This document shows, piece by piece, positions 43,945 through 52,172 of a stretch of 64,000 nt of DNA. The position numbers were made by a program, and so were the translations under genes. Origin of the DNA: Cetobacterium_A somerae (GTDB lineage Bacteria; Fusobacteriota; Fusobacteriia; Fusobacteriales; Fusobacteriaceae). The DNA is taken from NCBI RefSeq assembly GCF_044784365.2, contig NZ_CP173060.2. One strand, given 5' to 3'. Under the pieces are notes generated by a model. It saw nothing but the letters and a program-made list of their open reading frames with translations, was not told the DNA's origin and did no database searches. The first letter of the stretch is position 1, and the number at the start of each line of letters is the position of its first letter.

Positions 43945-44009
43945 TTGACTTTTATAACAATAAAATATGTTATCAATATATAAAAAAATTTATATAGAAC
44001 CATTTCTCA
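43945..44009 (+). promoter_or_regulatory. permease-operon promoter with shared operator
   Basis: TTGACT (43945-43950), 17 bases, TGTTAT (43968-43973). GAACCATTTCTCA lies at 43997-44009, a little downstream of the predicted transcription start. Confidence 0.7.
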
Positions 44010-44037
44010 ATAATAATAATTTTAAGAGGTGATTTAA

Positions 44038-45390
44038 TTGTTAGGTGTATTATCATTAATTTTTTCTATTATTATTTTAATTTTTTTCTCATTTAAAGGT
44101 ATCTCTATTTTAATTTTAGCTCCACTTTTATCCATGGGATTAGCTTATGTTACTGGAGATTTGCCTGCTTTATATGCTTTAACTGGTCCTTTTATGAAAG
44201 TAACCTCATCATATATTGGTAGCTACTTTCCTATATTTTTAGGAGGAGCTATTTTTGGTAAAATCATGGGGGATAGTGGCGCAGCTAAATCTATTTCACA
44301 CTTTATTTCTGAAAAGTTAGGAAAAGAAAGAGCTATTTTGGCTGTTGTATTGGCAACTTCTCTTCTTACTTATGGTGGCGTTTCTCTTTTTGTAGTTGTT
44401 TTTGCTGTATACCCTTTAGGAGTAGCTTTATTCCAAGAAGCTGACATACCAAAAAGATTTATGCCGGCAGCAATCGCATTAGGAGCCTTTACTTTTACTA
44501 TGACTGCCTTACCTGGATCACCACAATATTTAAATTCAATGCCAACAAATTATTTACATACTAATATCTATGCAGCACCTATTTTAGGAACTATCTCAGG
44601 ACTTATAATTTTAGTATGCGGAGTTCTTTGGTTAGAAATCGGTTCTAAAAAAGCAAAAGCAAAGGGTGAAGGATATGGAAATTATAACGATGCTGTTCAA
44701 AATTTCGATTATGATTTAATGCCTAATCCTTTTATTTCAATTTTACCAATAGTTGTTATCTTTATAATTAACTGGATTGTCATAAATATTTTCTTTAAAA
44801 ACGAAAGTTTTATAGCAAAATTCCAACAATACGGTGGCCTTGATGGAAACTGGCCTGTTACAATAGCATTAATGTTTGCTATCGTTCTATCTTTAGTACT
44901 ATTTAAAAAACAGATAAAATCACCTCTTTCTCTTTTAGAAAAAGGTGCTGAAAGTTCTTTAAGTCCAATTTTTAATACTGCTGTTATAGTTGGATTTGGA
45001 GGAGTTGTTAAAGCAACTTTAGCCTTTGAACTTATAAAAGAAAGAGTACTAGCTCTTAATATTCCAGGGCTATATAAAGTTGCAATATCAACAAGTTTAA
45101 TGGCAGGAGTTACAGGTTCATCATCTGGAGGAACAGGTATAGCATTAGAAGCTTTAGCTAAACCATTTTTAGATATGGGTTTAAATCCAGAAGTTATTCA
45201 TAGAGCTATGTTAATTGCTGCTGGAGGATTAGATTCTCTTCCACATTGCGGTGCTGTAATAACTTTATTAGCAGTATGTGGAATAACACACAAAGAAGGA
45301 TATAAAGATATCGGAGTATTGACAGTTCTTATTCCTATAGTTTCACTTTTATTTATTATTATTTTACACAACATAACTGGGGTAGTTTAA
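44038..45390 (+). CDS. GntP-family permease, probable 3-hydroxybutyrate/short-chain acid transporter
   Basis: 450 residues with about 12 hydrophobic segments. It shows the GntP-family pattern: SYFPIFLGGAIFGKIMGDSGAAKSI (about 60), LTYGGVSLFVVVFAVYPL, and GSSSGGTGIALEAL plus LDSLPHCGAVITLLAVCG in the C-terminal half. This subgroup includes D-beta-hydroxybutyrate permeases as well as gluconate transporters. The start is a TTG at 44038 after AAGAGGTG. First gene of the operon with the MFS transporter and esterase. Confidence 0.87.
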   Translation: MLGVLSLIFSIIILIFFSFKGISILILAPLLSMGLAYVTGDLPALYALTGPFMKVTSSYIGSYFPIFLGGAIFGKIMGDSGAAKSISHFISEKLGKERAILAVVLATSLLTYGGVSLFVVVFAVYPLGVALFQEADIPKRFMPAAIALGAFTFTMTALPGSPQYLNSMPTNYLHTNIYAAPILGTISGLIILVCGVLWLEIGSKKAKAKGEGYGNYNDAVQNFDYDLMPNPFISILPIVVIFIINWIVINIFFKNESFIAKFQQYGGLDGNWPVTIALMFAIVLSLVLFKKQIKSPLSLLEKGAESSLSPIFNTAVIVGFGGVVKATLAFELIKERVLALNIPGLYKVAISTSLMAGVTGSSSGGTGIALEALAKPFLDMGLNPEVIHRAMLIAAGGLDSLPHCGAVITLLAVCGITHKEGYKDIGVLTVLIPIVSLLFIIILHNITGVV

Positions 45391-45420
45391 TTAATTTTTA
45401 TATATTAAGGGGGATTTTTA

Positions 45421-46560
45421 GTGAACAAATCAAAAAAATATTTAATTGAATTCGTTTTATTTTTTACCTATGCGTTATTTGCAATGAGTTGGAAAGCTGG
45501 TGATATGCTTATTGCAAAAATGGGGTTTACAGCTTCACAAATGGCTATTATGACAAATGCCATTAACGTTGCTAAAATTATAGGAAGTCTTTCTGCAGCT
45601 GGAATTATTGCAAGATTAGGAAATAGAAAAGTTTTTTCTTATTCTACTCTATTGATATTTTTAGGAATTTTATTACCTTTTGTAAATGGATTTCCTTTAA
45701 TTTTTTTAGTAAGATTTACTTTAGGACTGGGGGGAGCATTGGTTTTAGTTACTATTAATCCAATAGTTGCTAAAATATTTTCAAAGGAAGAGTTAACTAT
45801 TGTAAATGGACTTAATGCTGTTGCTTTCAATGTTGGATTAGCTATTACACTTACTTTAGCTAGTAGTATTTCTAGCAATCCATCTCTTTCGATAAAAGTA
45901 ATTTCATTTACTTTACTTATCTTAACTTTTTTATGGAATTATATAAGCTCTTCTATTGATGAAGGAACTTTTTCACAAAATAGTTCTACACATAGTTTTA
46001 CTTTAGTAGATGGTTTAAAAGATAGCTTTAACTGGATTTTTTCTCTTTCATATTGTGGATTATTAGGATTTTATTTAGTTTCATTTACCTTTATGAAACC
46101 TGAAAATGTTAAATATGTTATATATTTTGGGGTTATTGGAGCTATAGTTGGAACTATTCAAGCCAAAAAAATTGAGAATAAACTTAATTTTGTAAGAGTT
46201 TCAGCTTTTTTACAACTATTAAGTGCTATAGGATTTATGGTGTTATACAATTCTTCAGTTGTTAAGTTTATAGGTATGAGCTTAGGATTCTTTATATTTT
46301 TACCTATGGCAGCATTTGTTACTTTAGCTTTTAATAGGCCAAATATAACACCAAGAGAGATTTCTGTTACATTTTCTATTTTCTGGGCTTTAAGCTACTT
46401 TATGTCGATAATAATAATTCAAGCTTTTGCATTTTTCAAAGATAACCTTGGTGATAGTTCAGCTTTTATATTCATAGTTTTAGTAGAAGCAACTTTCTTC
46501 TTAGGTACAACTTTCTTTATGAAAAATCCTAAAAAAATACCGGAGGTTAAAACATGTTAA
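45421..46560 (+). CDS. MFS transporter of unknown substrate
   Basis: 379 residues with 11-12 hydrophobic segments. The loop 2-3 motif is present as RLGNRKVFSYST, and LVRFTLGLGGALVLVTINPIV is typical of the fourth and fifth helices. GTG start after AAGGGGG. It lies between the GntP permease and the esterase, so it may move a related acid, ester or product. The last seven bases overlap the esterase gene. Confidence 0.85.
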   Translation: MNKSKKYLIEFVLFFTYALFAMSWKAGDMLIAKMGFTASQMAIMTNAINVAKIIGSLSAAGIIARLGNRKVFSYSTLLIFLGILLPFVNGFPLIFLVRFTLGLGGALVLVTINPIVAKIFSKEELTIVNGLNAVAFNVGLAITLTLASSISSNPSLSIKVISFTLLILTFLWNYISSSIDEGTFSQNSSTHSFTLVDGLKDSFNWIFSLSYCGLLGFYLVSFTFMKPENVKYVIYFGVIGAIVGTIQAKKIENKLNFVRVSAFLQLLSAIGFMVLYNSSVVKFIGMSLGFFIFLPMAAFVTLAFNRPNITPREISVTFSIFWALSYFMSIIIIQAFAFFKDNLGDSSAFIFIVLVEATFFLGTTFFMKNPKKIPEVKTC

Positions 46561-47492
46561 AAAAAGAGTTAGTAAATTGGTTAGATACTTTTAATAATAC
46601 TACTGTTCCAAACCTTATAGCTAAAGGGTTTAAACCAACTCCTATTAATGCTAGAGAGGGATTAGCTAATCTAACTAAAGGATTTATTAGCAATATTCCA
46701 GAAGTTTCTATTATTTTCGATGATTATATTTATAATGATGACTATAATGTTCCTGTTAGAATATACAATCCAAACCCTAATGAAAAGTTACCTGTTCTTA
46801 TATATTTTCATGGTGGCGGACATATGGCTGGTAGTGTTACTGTATATGATCCTATTTGTAGAAAATTAGCTCTTAAAACAAATCATATTATAGTTGCTGT
46901 TGAATATAGACTTTCACCGGAAAATCCATATCCATGTGGTTTAATAGATTCATATAACTCACTTAAATATATTTGGAACACATTGGATTCTAGAAATATA
47001 AACTATATTAAAAGTTTAAGAATTGGTGGAGATAGTGGCGGAGGAGCCATTGTGGGATCTATTGTTATGAAAGCTCAATTTGATAACAATATTACAATTG
47101 ATAAAATGTTTATGATTTATCCTAGTCTTGATTATACTATGTCATTTCCATCTATTACTTCAAATGGAAAAGGGTATCTTTTAGAATCAGGTAAAATACA
47201 ATGGTATTTTAATAACTATTTTAAAAGTGACGAAGATCGAAAATTAGCTTCACCTATTTTTAATGAAGTAAGTGAAAATATCCCGAACTCTCTTATTTTT
47301 ACGGCTGAATATTGTCCTTTAAGAGATGAAGGAGTTGAATATGTAAATAAATTAAAAAATGCAAAAGTTAATGTTTTACATTATAATCTGGATAATATGA
47401 TTCATACATTTATGAATATGGAAGATCTTTGCCCTGAAGAGTGTAATTTTGTATATGATAAAATTAACCACTTTTTGAATTCTAATATTTAA
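46554..47492 (+). CDS. HSL-family alpha/beta hydrolase (esterase)
   Basis: 312 residues. It has the oxyanion-hole motif YFHGGGHMAGS (about 83) and the nucleophile in RIGGDSGGGAIVGS (about 160). The catalytic histidine is in NMIHTFMNM near the C-terminus, as in hormone-sensitive-lipase-like esterases. No signal peptide, so it is cytoplasmic. In this setting it could cleave 3-hydroxybutyrate esters or oligomers taken up by the transporters. It overlaps the MFS gene by seven bases, showing translational coupling. Confidence 0.9.
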   Translation: MLKKELVNWLDTFNNTTVPNLIAKGFKPTPINAREGLANLTKGFISNIPEVSIIFDDYIYNDDYNVPVRIYNPNPNEKLPVLIYFHGGGHMAGSVTVYDPICRKLALKTNHIIVAVEYRLSPENPYPCGLIDSYNSLKYIWNTLDSRNINYIKSLRIGGDSGGGAIVGSIVMKAQFDNNITIDKMFMIYPSLDYTMSFPSITSNGKGYLLESGKIQWYFNNYFKSDEDRKLASPIFNEVSENIPNSLIFTAEYCPLRDEGVEYVNKLKNAKVNVLHYNLDNMIHTFMNMEDLCPEECNFVYDKINHFLNSNI

Positions 47493-47517
47493 CGCTTATT
47501 TATAATCAGTAAAAACT

Positions 47518-47563
47518 AAAAGAAGACTAACTTCCTAACTGGAAACATTAGTCTTCTTTTTTT
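47518..47563. terminator. bidirectional terminator between esterase and lrgB
   Basis: AAAGAAGACTAA (47519-47530) pairs with TTAGTCTTC (47548-47556), with T-rich runs on both sides. It ends the plus-strand permease operon and the minus-strand lactate operon. Confidence 0.85.
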
Positions 47564-47573
47564 ATTTTAAATT

Positions 47574-48248
47574 TTAAATAAAATTAATTAAAATAGGTAT
47601 TAGAAACACTGTTATGATCCCTGCAATTCCAATAGCTAGTCCTGACATAGCCCCTTCTACCTCTCCTATTTCAATAGCTTTTGATGTTCCAACAGCATGA
47701 CTTGCAGTTCCTATTGCAACTCCTTTCGCTATACTATTGTCAATTTTACTCCACTTACATATAGTTGGACCTATAGCGGCTCCAACTATTCCTGTTGAAA
47801 CGATTGCAACTATAGTCAAAGCTGTATCAGCATTTAAAGCTTTAGTAATCTCTATCCCAATAGCTGTTGTTATAGATTTAGGAAGTATTGATATTAATAC
47901 ATCTTTTTCTAAATTTACAAGCTTAGATAAGAAAATTACTGATAATATTGCTGAAGTTGATCCAACTGTTATTCCAAAGAGAATTGGTACAATATTTTTT
48001 TTCAAAGTTTCAATTTGATTATACAATGGAACTGCTAAAACTACTGTAGCTGGAGCTAGAAAAAATGTAATAATCTCAGTTCCTTTATTGTATTCATTCA
48101 ATGGAATATCAAACGTAACTAATATAGATATAACAAAAATAATGCCTAATAATAGAGGATTTAAAAGAGTTATTTTAGTTTTTCTATATATAAAAACTCC
48201 TATTTGGTAAGCAACTAATGATATAAGGATACTAACAAGTGGACTCAT
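47574..48248 (-). CDS. lrgB: LrgB-family membrane protein
   Basis: 224 residues, standard LrgB length, with about seven hydrophobic segments and the conserved LPKSITTAIGIEITKALNAD, GIVGAAIGPTICKW and GIAIGTASHAVGTSKA-type segments. LrgAB was named for control of autolysis. Several homologues are now known as pyruvate (and possibly lactate) facilitators. It is the last gene of the lactate dehydrogenase operon and overlaps lrgA by 17 bases. Confidence 0.92.
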   Translation of the reverse strand: MSPLVSILISLVAYQIGVFIYRKTKITLLNPLLLGIIFVISILVTFDIPLNEYNKGTEIITFFLAPATVVLAVPLYNQIETLKKNIVPILFGITVGSTSAILSVIFLSKLVNLEKDVLISILPKSITTAIGIEITKALNADTALTIVAIVSTGIVGAAIGPTICKWSKIDNSIAKGVAIGTASHAVGTSKAIEIGEVEGAMSGLAIGIAGIITVFLIPILINFI

Positions 48249-48600
48249 CTTTTTTAGCCTCCTCTTTTCTTTTTATAATAAATTGGACACTCCAACCAGT
48301 AACTACTAAAGTTATTATCGTAGTTACGACAACTACAAAGAATAGTTTATGCCAATTATTTGCTAAAATATTAATTGATTTAAGTAATCCTACTCCTGGT
48401 GGCAAAAATAAAAAAGCTAAATTTGTTAGCATTAAATTCGTTGCATTCTTTATATTTTCAACTTTTAAAATTTTAAAGTTAAGCAAAATAAATAGCAAAA
48501 GTATTCCTATTACAGGGCCTGGAATGGGAATAGGTGTATACCTACTTATTATAGAACTTATATACGTTATCGCTAAAATAATAGCAAACTCTCCTATCAT
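48232..48600 (-). CDS. lrgA: LrgA-family membrane protein
   Basis: 122 residues with four hydrophobic segments. It has the family pattern SRYTPIPIPGPVIGILLLFILL and LAFLFLPPGVGLL. Partner of LrgB. It begins 20 bases after the lactate dehydrogenase stop, so it belongs to that operon, which favours a role in moving lactate or pyruvate over a lytic role. Confidence 0.92.
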   Translation of the reverse strand: MIGEFAIILAITYISSIISRYTPIPIPGPVIGILLLFILLNFKILKVENIKNATNLMLTNLAFLFLPPGVGLLKSINILANNWHKLFFVVVVTTIITLVVTGWSVQFIIKRKEEAKKDESTC

Positions 48601-48619
48601 AAATCCTCCTGTTAAAAAA

Positions 48620-50014
48620 TTATTTTACAACTTTTCCTGGATTTAAAATAAACTTAGGATCAAAAACACTCTTTATTCCTTGCATGATACCTATTTGCAC
48701 ATCTCCTATTTGCTCAAATAGATATTTTTTCTTAGCAAAGCCTATTCCATGCTCTCCAGAAACTAAGCCTTTGTACTCTCTTGCTCGTGAGTACATCTCT
48801 TCAAAAACATCTTCTAAAACCTTTTCCCATTTACTCTCTTCCATGCCATCTTTACACACATAAATATGTAAATTTCCATCTCCAGCATGACCAAAACTTG
48901 GAATTCTAACCTTATACTTTTCTTCTAGCTCTTTCGTGAATTTTATAAAATCAGCTACTTTATCTCTAGGAACAACAACATCACATTCATCCATTAAATC
49001 TGTACTCGCTTTTATCGCTTCTAAAAATGCTCCTCTAGCTGACCAAACATCTTTTTTTCTTTCTTCAGTATCAACAATATATGCATCTAAAGCTCCCTCT
49101 TTTATACATAAATTAGCTACTTTAGAATAATCAGCTTCCACTGATTCCAAAGTATTTCCATCAAATGATAGTAAAATATAGGCTTCTGCTGATTTATCTG
49201 GAAATTTTTTCCCTAGAAAGTCCTCAGCATAAAGTAAAACTTCTTTTTGAATAAATTCTATAGCTGTTGGAATAGCTTTAGATTTTATGATTTTAGGAAC
49301 ACACTCTATAGCTAACTCTATACTTGGAAAAGGTAATAATAAACTTATAGAATATTTTGGTAGAGGTAAAAGTTTTAAAGTTGCTTTAGTTATTATCCCT
49401 AGGGTTCCTTCTGCTCCAATCATAAGATCTTTTAAAGCATAACCTGAGGAATTTTTTACAACTTTTCCACCTGTTGTAAAAAGTTCTCCATTTGGTAGAA
49501 CTATTTCTAATTCTCTGACATAATCTCTAGTTACTCCATACTTAACTGCTCTCATCCCACCTGCATTAGTTGAGATATTTCCCCCTATTGTTGCAGATTT
49601 TTCTCCTGGATCTGGAGGATAAAATAGATCTTGTTCCTCTACATGTTTATATATATCCATTAAAAGAACTCCAGGTTCTAAAGTTAAAGTTAGATTATTT
49701 AAATCTAAATCTAAGAATCTATTCATTTTTGTCATATCTATCATTATTCCACCATGCATAGCAACAGATGCTCCAACTAATCCAGTTCCAGAACCTCTTA
49801 CAACAACGGGAATAGTATTTTCATAGGCATATTTCATAATTTGAGATATTTGAAAAGCATTATCAACTTTTAAGACAAGATCAGGTGGATTTGATATCCC
49901 TCCTAGTTCATCTTTATGATAATCATGCCCTACTTCATTTTCAAACAATGTATTTTCAATTCCAACTATATTTTTTAAATACTCATAATCTTTAATATCT
50001 ACCTTTTTATACAT
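48620..50014 (-). CDS. FAD-linked D-lactate dehydrogenase (GlcD/LctD type)
   Basis: About 464 residues from the ATG at 50014, which follows GGGGAGGAG; an in-frame upstream ATG overlaps etfA and is less likely. The FAD-binding PCMH domain shows VVVRGSGTGLVGASVAM, PGEKSATIGGNISTNAGG and VKYGVTRDYVRELEIVLP. The C-terminal cap has FGHAGDGNLHIYVCKD and SGEHGIGFAKK with active-site histidines. With the adjacent EtfAB it should oxidise lactate while confurcating electrons from lactate and reduced ferredoxin to NAD+, as in Acetobacterium woodii. Confidence 0.92.
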   Translation of the reverse strand: MYKKVDIKDYEYLKNIVGIENTLFENEVGHDYHKDELGGISNPPDLVLKVDNAFQISQIMKYAYENTIPVVVRGSGTGLVGASVAMHGGIMIDMTKMNRFLDLDLNNLTLTLEPGVLLMDIYKHVEEQDLFYPPDPGEKSATIGGNISTNAGGMRAVKYGVTRDYVRELEIVLPNGELFTTGGKVVKNSSGYALKDLMIGAEGTLGIITKATLKLLPLPKYSISLLLPFPSIELAIECVPKIIKSKAIPTAIEFIQKEVLLYAEDFLGKKFPDKSAEAYILLSFDGNTLESVEADYSKVANLCIKEGALDAYIVDTEERKKDVWSARGAFLEAIKASTDLMDECDVVVPRDKVADFIKFTKELEEKYKVRIPSFGHAGDGNLHIYVCKDGMEESKWEKVLEDVFEEMYSRAREYKGLVSGEHGIGFAKKKYLFEQIGDVQIGIMQGIKSVFDPKFILNPGKVVK

Positions 50015-50024
50015 AGCTCCTCCC

Positions 50025-51221
50025 CTAGTAAATTGATTTTCCACTTTTTATATTTTCTATTAATTTAGGAACAATCTCATACATATCTCCAACAATTCCA
50101 TAATGAGCTATATTAAAAATAGCTGCACTCTCATCACTATTTATAGCAATTATTGTATCTGAACTATTCATACCTGCTGTAAATTGTACTGCACCTTGAA
50201 TTCCACAAGCTATTATAAGCTTTGGTTTTACCGTTCTACCACTCAATCCAATCTGTTTTTTAGCTCCTAAAGTTCCATTTTCAATAATAGGTCTAGTACA
50301 CGCTAGTTTCCCATTTAATAAATCAGCTAACTCTTGGAAAATTTCAATATCCTTGGCATTTTTTAGAGCTCTACCTACAGCAACAATAACTTCTGCTTCT
50401 GAAATGTCCTCTTCAACCTCTTTTTTTGTAACCTCTACAATTTTTATCTTTGTATCTAAATGTTCCTCTTTTACTAAGAATTTGTGTATTTCTCCAGAGG
50501 GAATCTCTTGTCTTTCGGGAGCTGAAAATATTTTATATCTAACTGTACATAGTTGTGGTCTATGATTTTGAGTTATAATTTGAGCCATAATATTTCCACC
50601 AAAAGCTGGTCTTATTTGAATTAAATCTGTGTTTTCTTTCATATCTAATATTGTACAGTCTGCAGTTAACCCTGTTCTAAATCTTGCTGCAATTCTTGGA
50701 GCCAAAGATCTTCCAATATTAGTAGCTCCTACTAATATAGAAGATGGCTTTACTCTTTCAATTAAATCTTCAAAAACAGCTGCATAAGGTTCTATAATAA
50801 AATGTTTTAAGTCTTTTGATTCATAGATAAAAATATCATCAACTCCATAATATCTCAACTCTTGAGCACTCGTTTCAATATTGTCTCCAATCATAAGAGC
50901 ATAAACTGGATGATTAATCTTAGATGCTAACTCTTTAGCTTTTCCAATAAGTTCTAAACTTACTGGGTGTATCTTTCCATCTAAATGATCAATATAAACC
51001 AGAATTCCTCTCCATTTTGATTTATCTATCTCAATAATTTCATCCTCTTCATAACTTATTGCTCCTGCAGAGTTTTTAACACATATTTTACACATTTTAC
51101 ACGCTGATGTAATGTCGATACTATCTCCTAATTTTTCAATAGCTTTAAATGGACATATATTTATTAAACTTTCAATAATATTCTCTTGAAGCATAGATTG
51201 ATTAACTATTAGTCTTCCCAT
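50025..51221 (-). CDS. etfA: electron transfer flavoprotein alpha subunit with N-terminal Fe-S domain
   Basis: 398 residues. The last 320 are EtfA with AVGRALKNAKDIEIFQELAD, TRPIIENGTLGAKKQIGLSG and CGIQGAVQFTAGM. The first 60 form a reduced ferredoxin-like domain with four cysteines (C23 in INICPFKAI, then CKMCKIC at 41-47), able to hold one [4Fe-4S] cluster. Such a domain is found in the EtfA of lactate dehydrogenase/Etf complexes and would take electrons from ferredoxin. The butyryl-CoA EtfA of this window lacks it. AGGAGG precedes the ATG. Confidence 0.93.
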   Translation of the reverse strand: MGRLIVNQSMLQENIIESLINICPFKAIEKLGDSIDITSACKMCKICVKNSAGAISYEEDEIIEIDKSKWRGILVYIDHLDGKIHPVSLELIGKAKELASKINHPVYALMIGDNIETSAQELRYYGVDDIFIYESKDLKHFIIEPYAAVFEDLIERVKPSSILVGATNIGRSLAPRIAARFRTGLTADCTILDMKENTDLIQIRPAFGGNIMAQIITQNHRPQLCTVRYKIFSAPERQEIPSGEIHKFLVKEEHLDTKIKIVEVTKKEVEEDISEAEVIVAVGRALKNAKDIEIFQELADLLNGKLACTRPIIENGTLGAKKQIGLSGRTVKPKLIIACGIQGAVQFTAGMNSSDTIIAINSDESAAIFNIAHYGIVGDMYEIVPKLIENIKSGKSIY

Positions 51222-51232
51222 TTAATTCCCTC

Positions 51233-52021
51233 CTAAACAAATTTTAGTTCTCTTAATTTATCTGAAAGCTTTTCAACTAACTCTTCACTACTACCGTTCC
51301 AAATAACTTTAGAACTATTTTTTTCAGGTGGAAATATTCTTTCAACTTGAGTTGGAGATCCTTTTAACCCATAATATTCCTCTCTTTTATCTTCCATATG
51401 ACTTAAATTAAAAATAGGAATATCCTTATTTAAAGTTTCTAGTTTTTTCTTATAAGAAGGTAGTCTTGGAGTATAAATTCCTTTTTCAACTGTAATTAAA
51501 CATGGAAATTTAACTTCTTGAATCTCGATAGTATGATCCATATCCATTTCAACTAATATTGAGTCATCTTTAATCTCTATAATTTTTCTAACATTTGCAA
51601 CATGGGGTATATTTAAAAATTCAGCTAATTCTGGTCCTACTTGAGCTGTATCTCCATCTGTTGTTTGCTTTCCACAAATGATTAAATCATAATCTTTTAC
51701 AGTTCTAACACCTTGAGAAATAGCATAAGAGGTAGCTAATACATCTGCTCCTGCAAATTTTCTATCTGATAAAATAAATCCCTCATCAATTCCCATCATA
51801 TAGGCTTCTTTTATAATATCTCTTGCCATAGGTGGTCCCATAGTTAAAGCTGTTATTTTTCCTTGTGTGTCCTCTTTTAACTTTAAAGCTGTTTCTAAAG
51901 CATAAAGATCATAAGGATTTATCTTTGAATCCACCCCGTCTCTAATCAAAACTCCTGTAATTGGGTCAACATTAACATTGGTACTTCCTGGAACTTGTTT
52001 AATACAAACAATAATATTCAT
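51233..52021 (-). CDS. etfB: electron transfer flavoprotein beta subunit (lactate complex)
   Basis: 262 residues: MNIIVCIKQVPGSTNVNVDP, then LIICGKQTTDGDTAQVGPEL (about 120-139), the bifurcation-type signature. It is paralogous to the EtfB at 36589. First gene of the lactate operon, 11 bp before etfA. GGAGG precedes the ATG, and a consensus promoter and GntR operator lie just upstream. Confidence 0.95.
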   Translation of the reverse strand: MNIIVCIKQVPGSTNVNVDPITGVLIRDGVDSKINPYDLYALETALKLKEDTQGKITALTMGPPMARDIIKEAYMMGIDEGFILSDRKFAGADVLATSYAISQGVRTVKDYDLIICGKQTTDGDTAQVGPELAEFLNIPHVANVRKIIEIKDDSILVEMDMDHTIEIQEVKFPCLITVEKGIYTPRLPSYKKKLETLNKDIPIFNLSHMEDKREEYYGLKGSPTQVERIFPPEKNSSKVIWNGSSEELVEKLSDKLRELKFV

Positions 52022-52038
52022 ACAGCCTCCTTTTTAAT

Positions 52039-52053
52039 ATTGGTCTAACCAAT
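52039..52053. promoter_or_regulatory. FadR-type GntR operator of the lactate operon
   Basis: ATTGGTCTAACCAAT, a perfect 6-3-6 palindrome matching the TGGTnnnACCA consensus of FadR/LldR-type GntR regulators. It lies between the promoter and the etfB ribosome site, where a bound repressor would block transcription. Confidence 0.8.
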
Positions 52054-52067
52054 TTATTAGTGATAGG

Positions 52068-52096
52068 AGTATACTTCATAGAAAAACCATTGTCAA
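52068..52096 (-). promoter_or_regulatory. consensus promoter of the lactate operon
   Basis: Minus-strand TTGACA (52096-52091), 17 bases, TATACT (52073-52068): close to the ideal sigma-70 promoter, so a repressor is expected. Confidence 0.8.
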
Positions 52097-52122
52097 ATTT
52101 ATTTTGAATATAAATTCAAAAT

Positions 52123-52155
52123 AAAAAGCACATATCTTTTCAATATGTGCTTTTT
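52123..52155. terminator. terminator of the GntR gene
   Basis: AAAAAGCACATAT (52123-52135) and ATATGTGCTTTTT (52143-52155), seven-base loop. It insulates the regulator gene from the lactate operon. Confidence 0.85.
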
Positions 52156-52172
52156 AAGAGATATTTTAAATA

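Noticed and set aside
47737..48018. Plus-strand frame opposite lrgB
   Set aside because: Mirror of the LrgB coding sequence, with no start signals.
47574..48600. LrgAB as a holin/antiholin lysis system
   Set aside because: The operon with lactate dehydrogenase and EtfAB makes a metabolite-transport role more likely.
48239..48646. 135-codon plus-strand frame opposite lrgA
   Set aside because: LrgA is clearly supported on the minus strand; this frame has no ribosome site.
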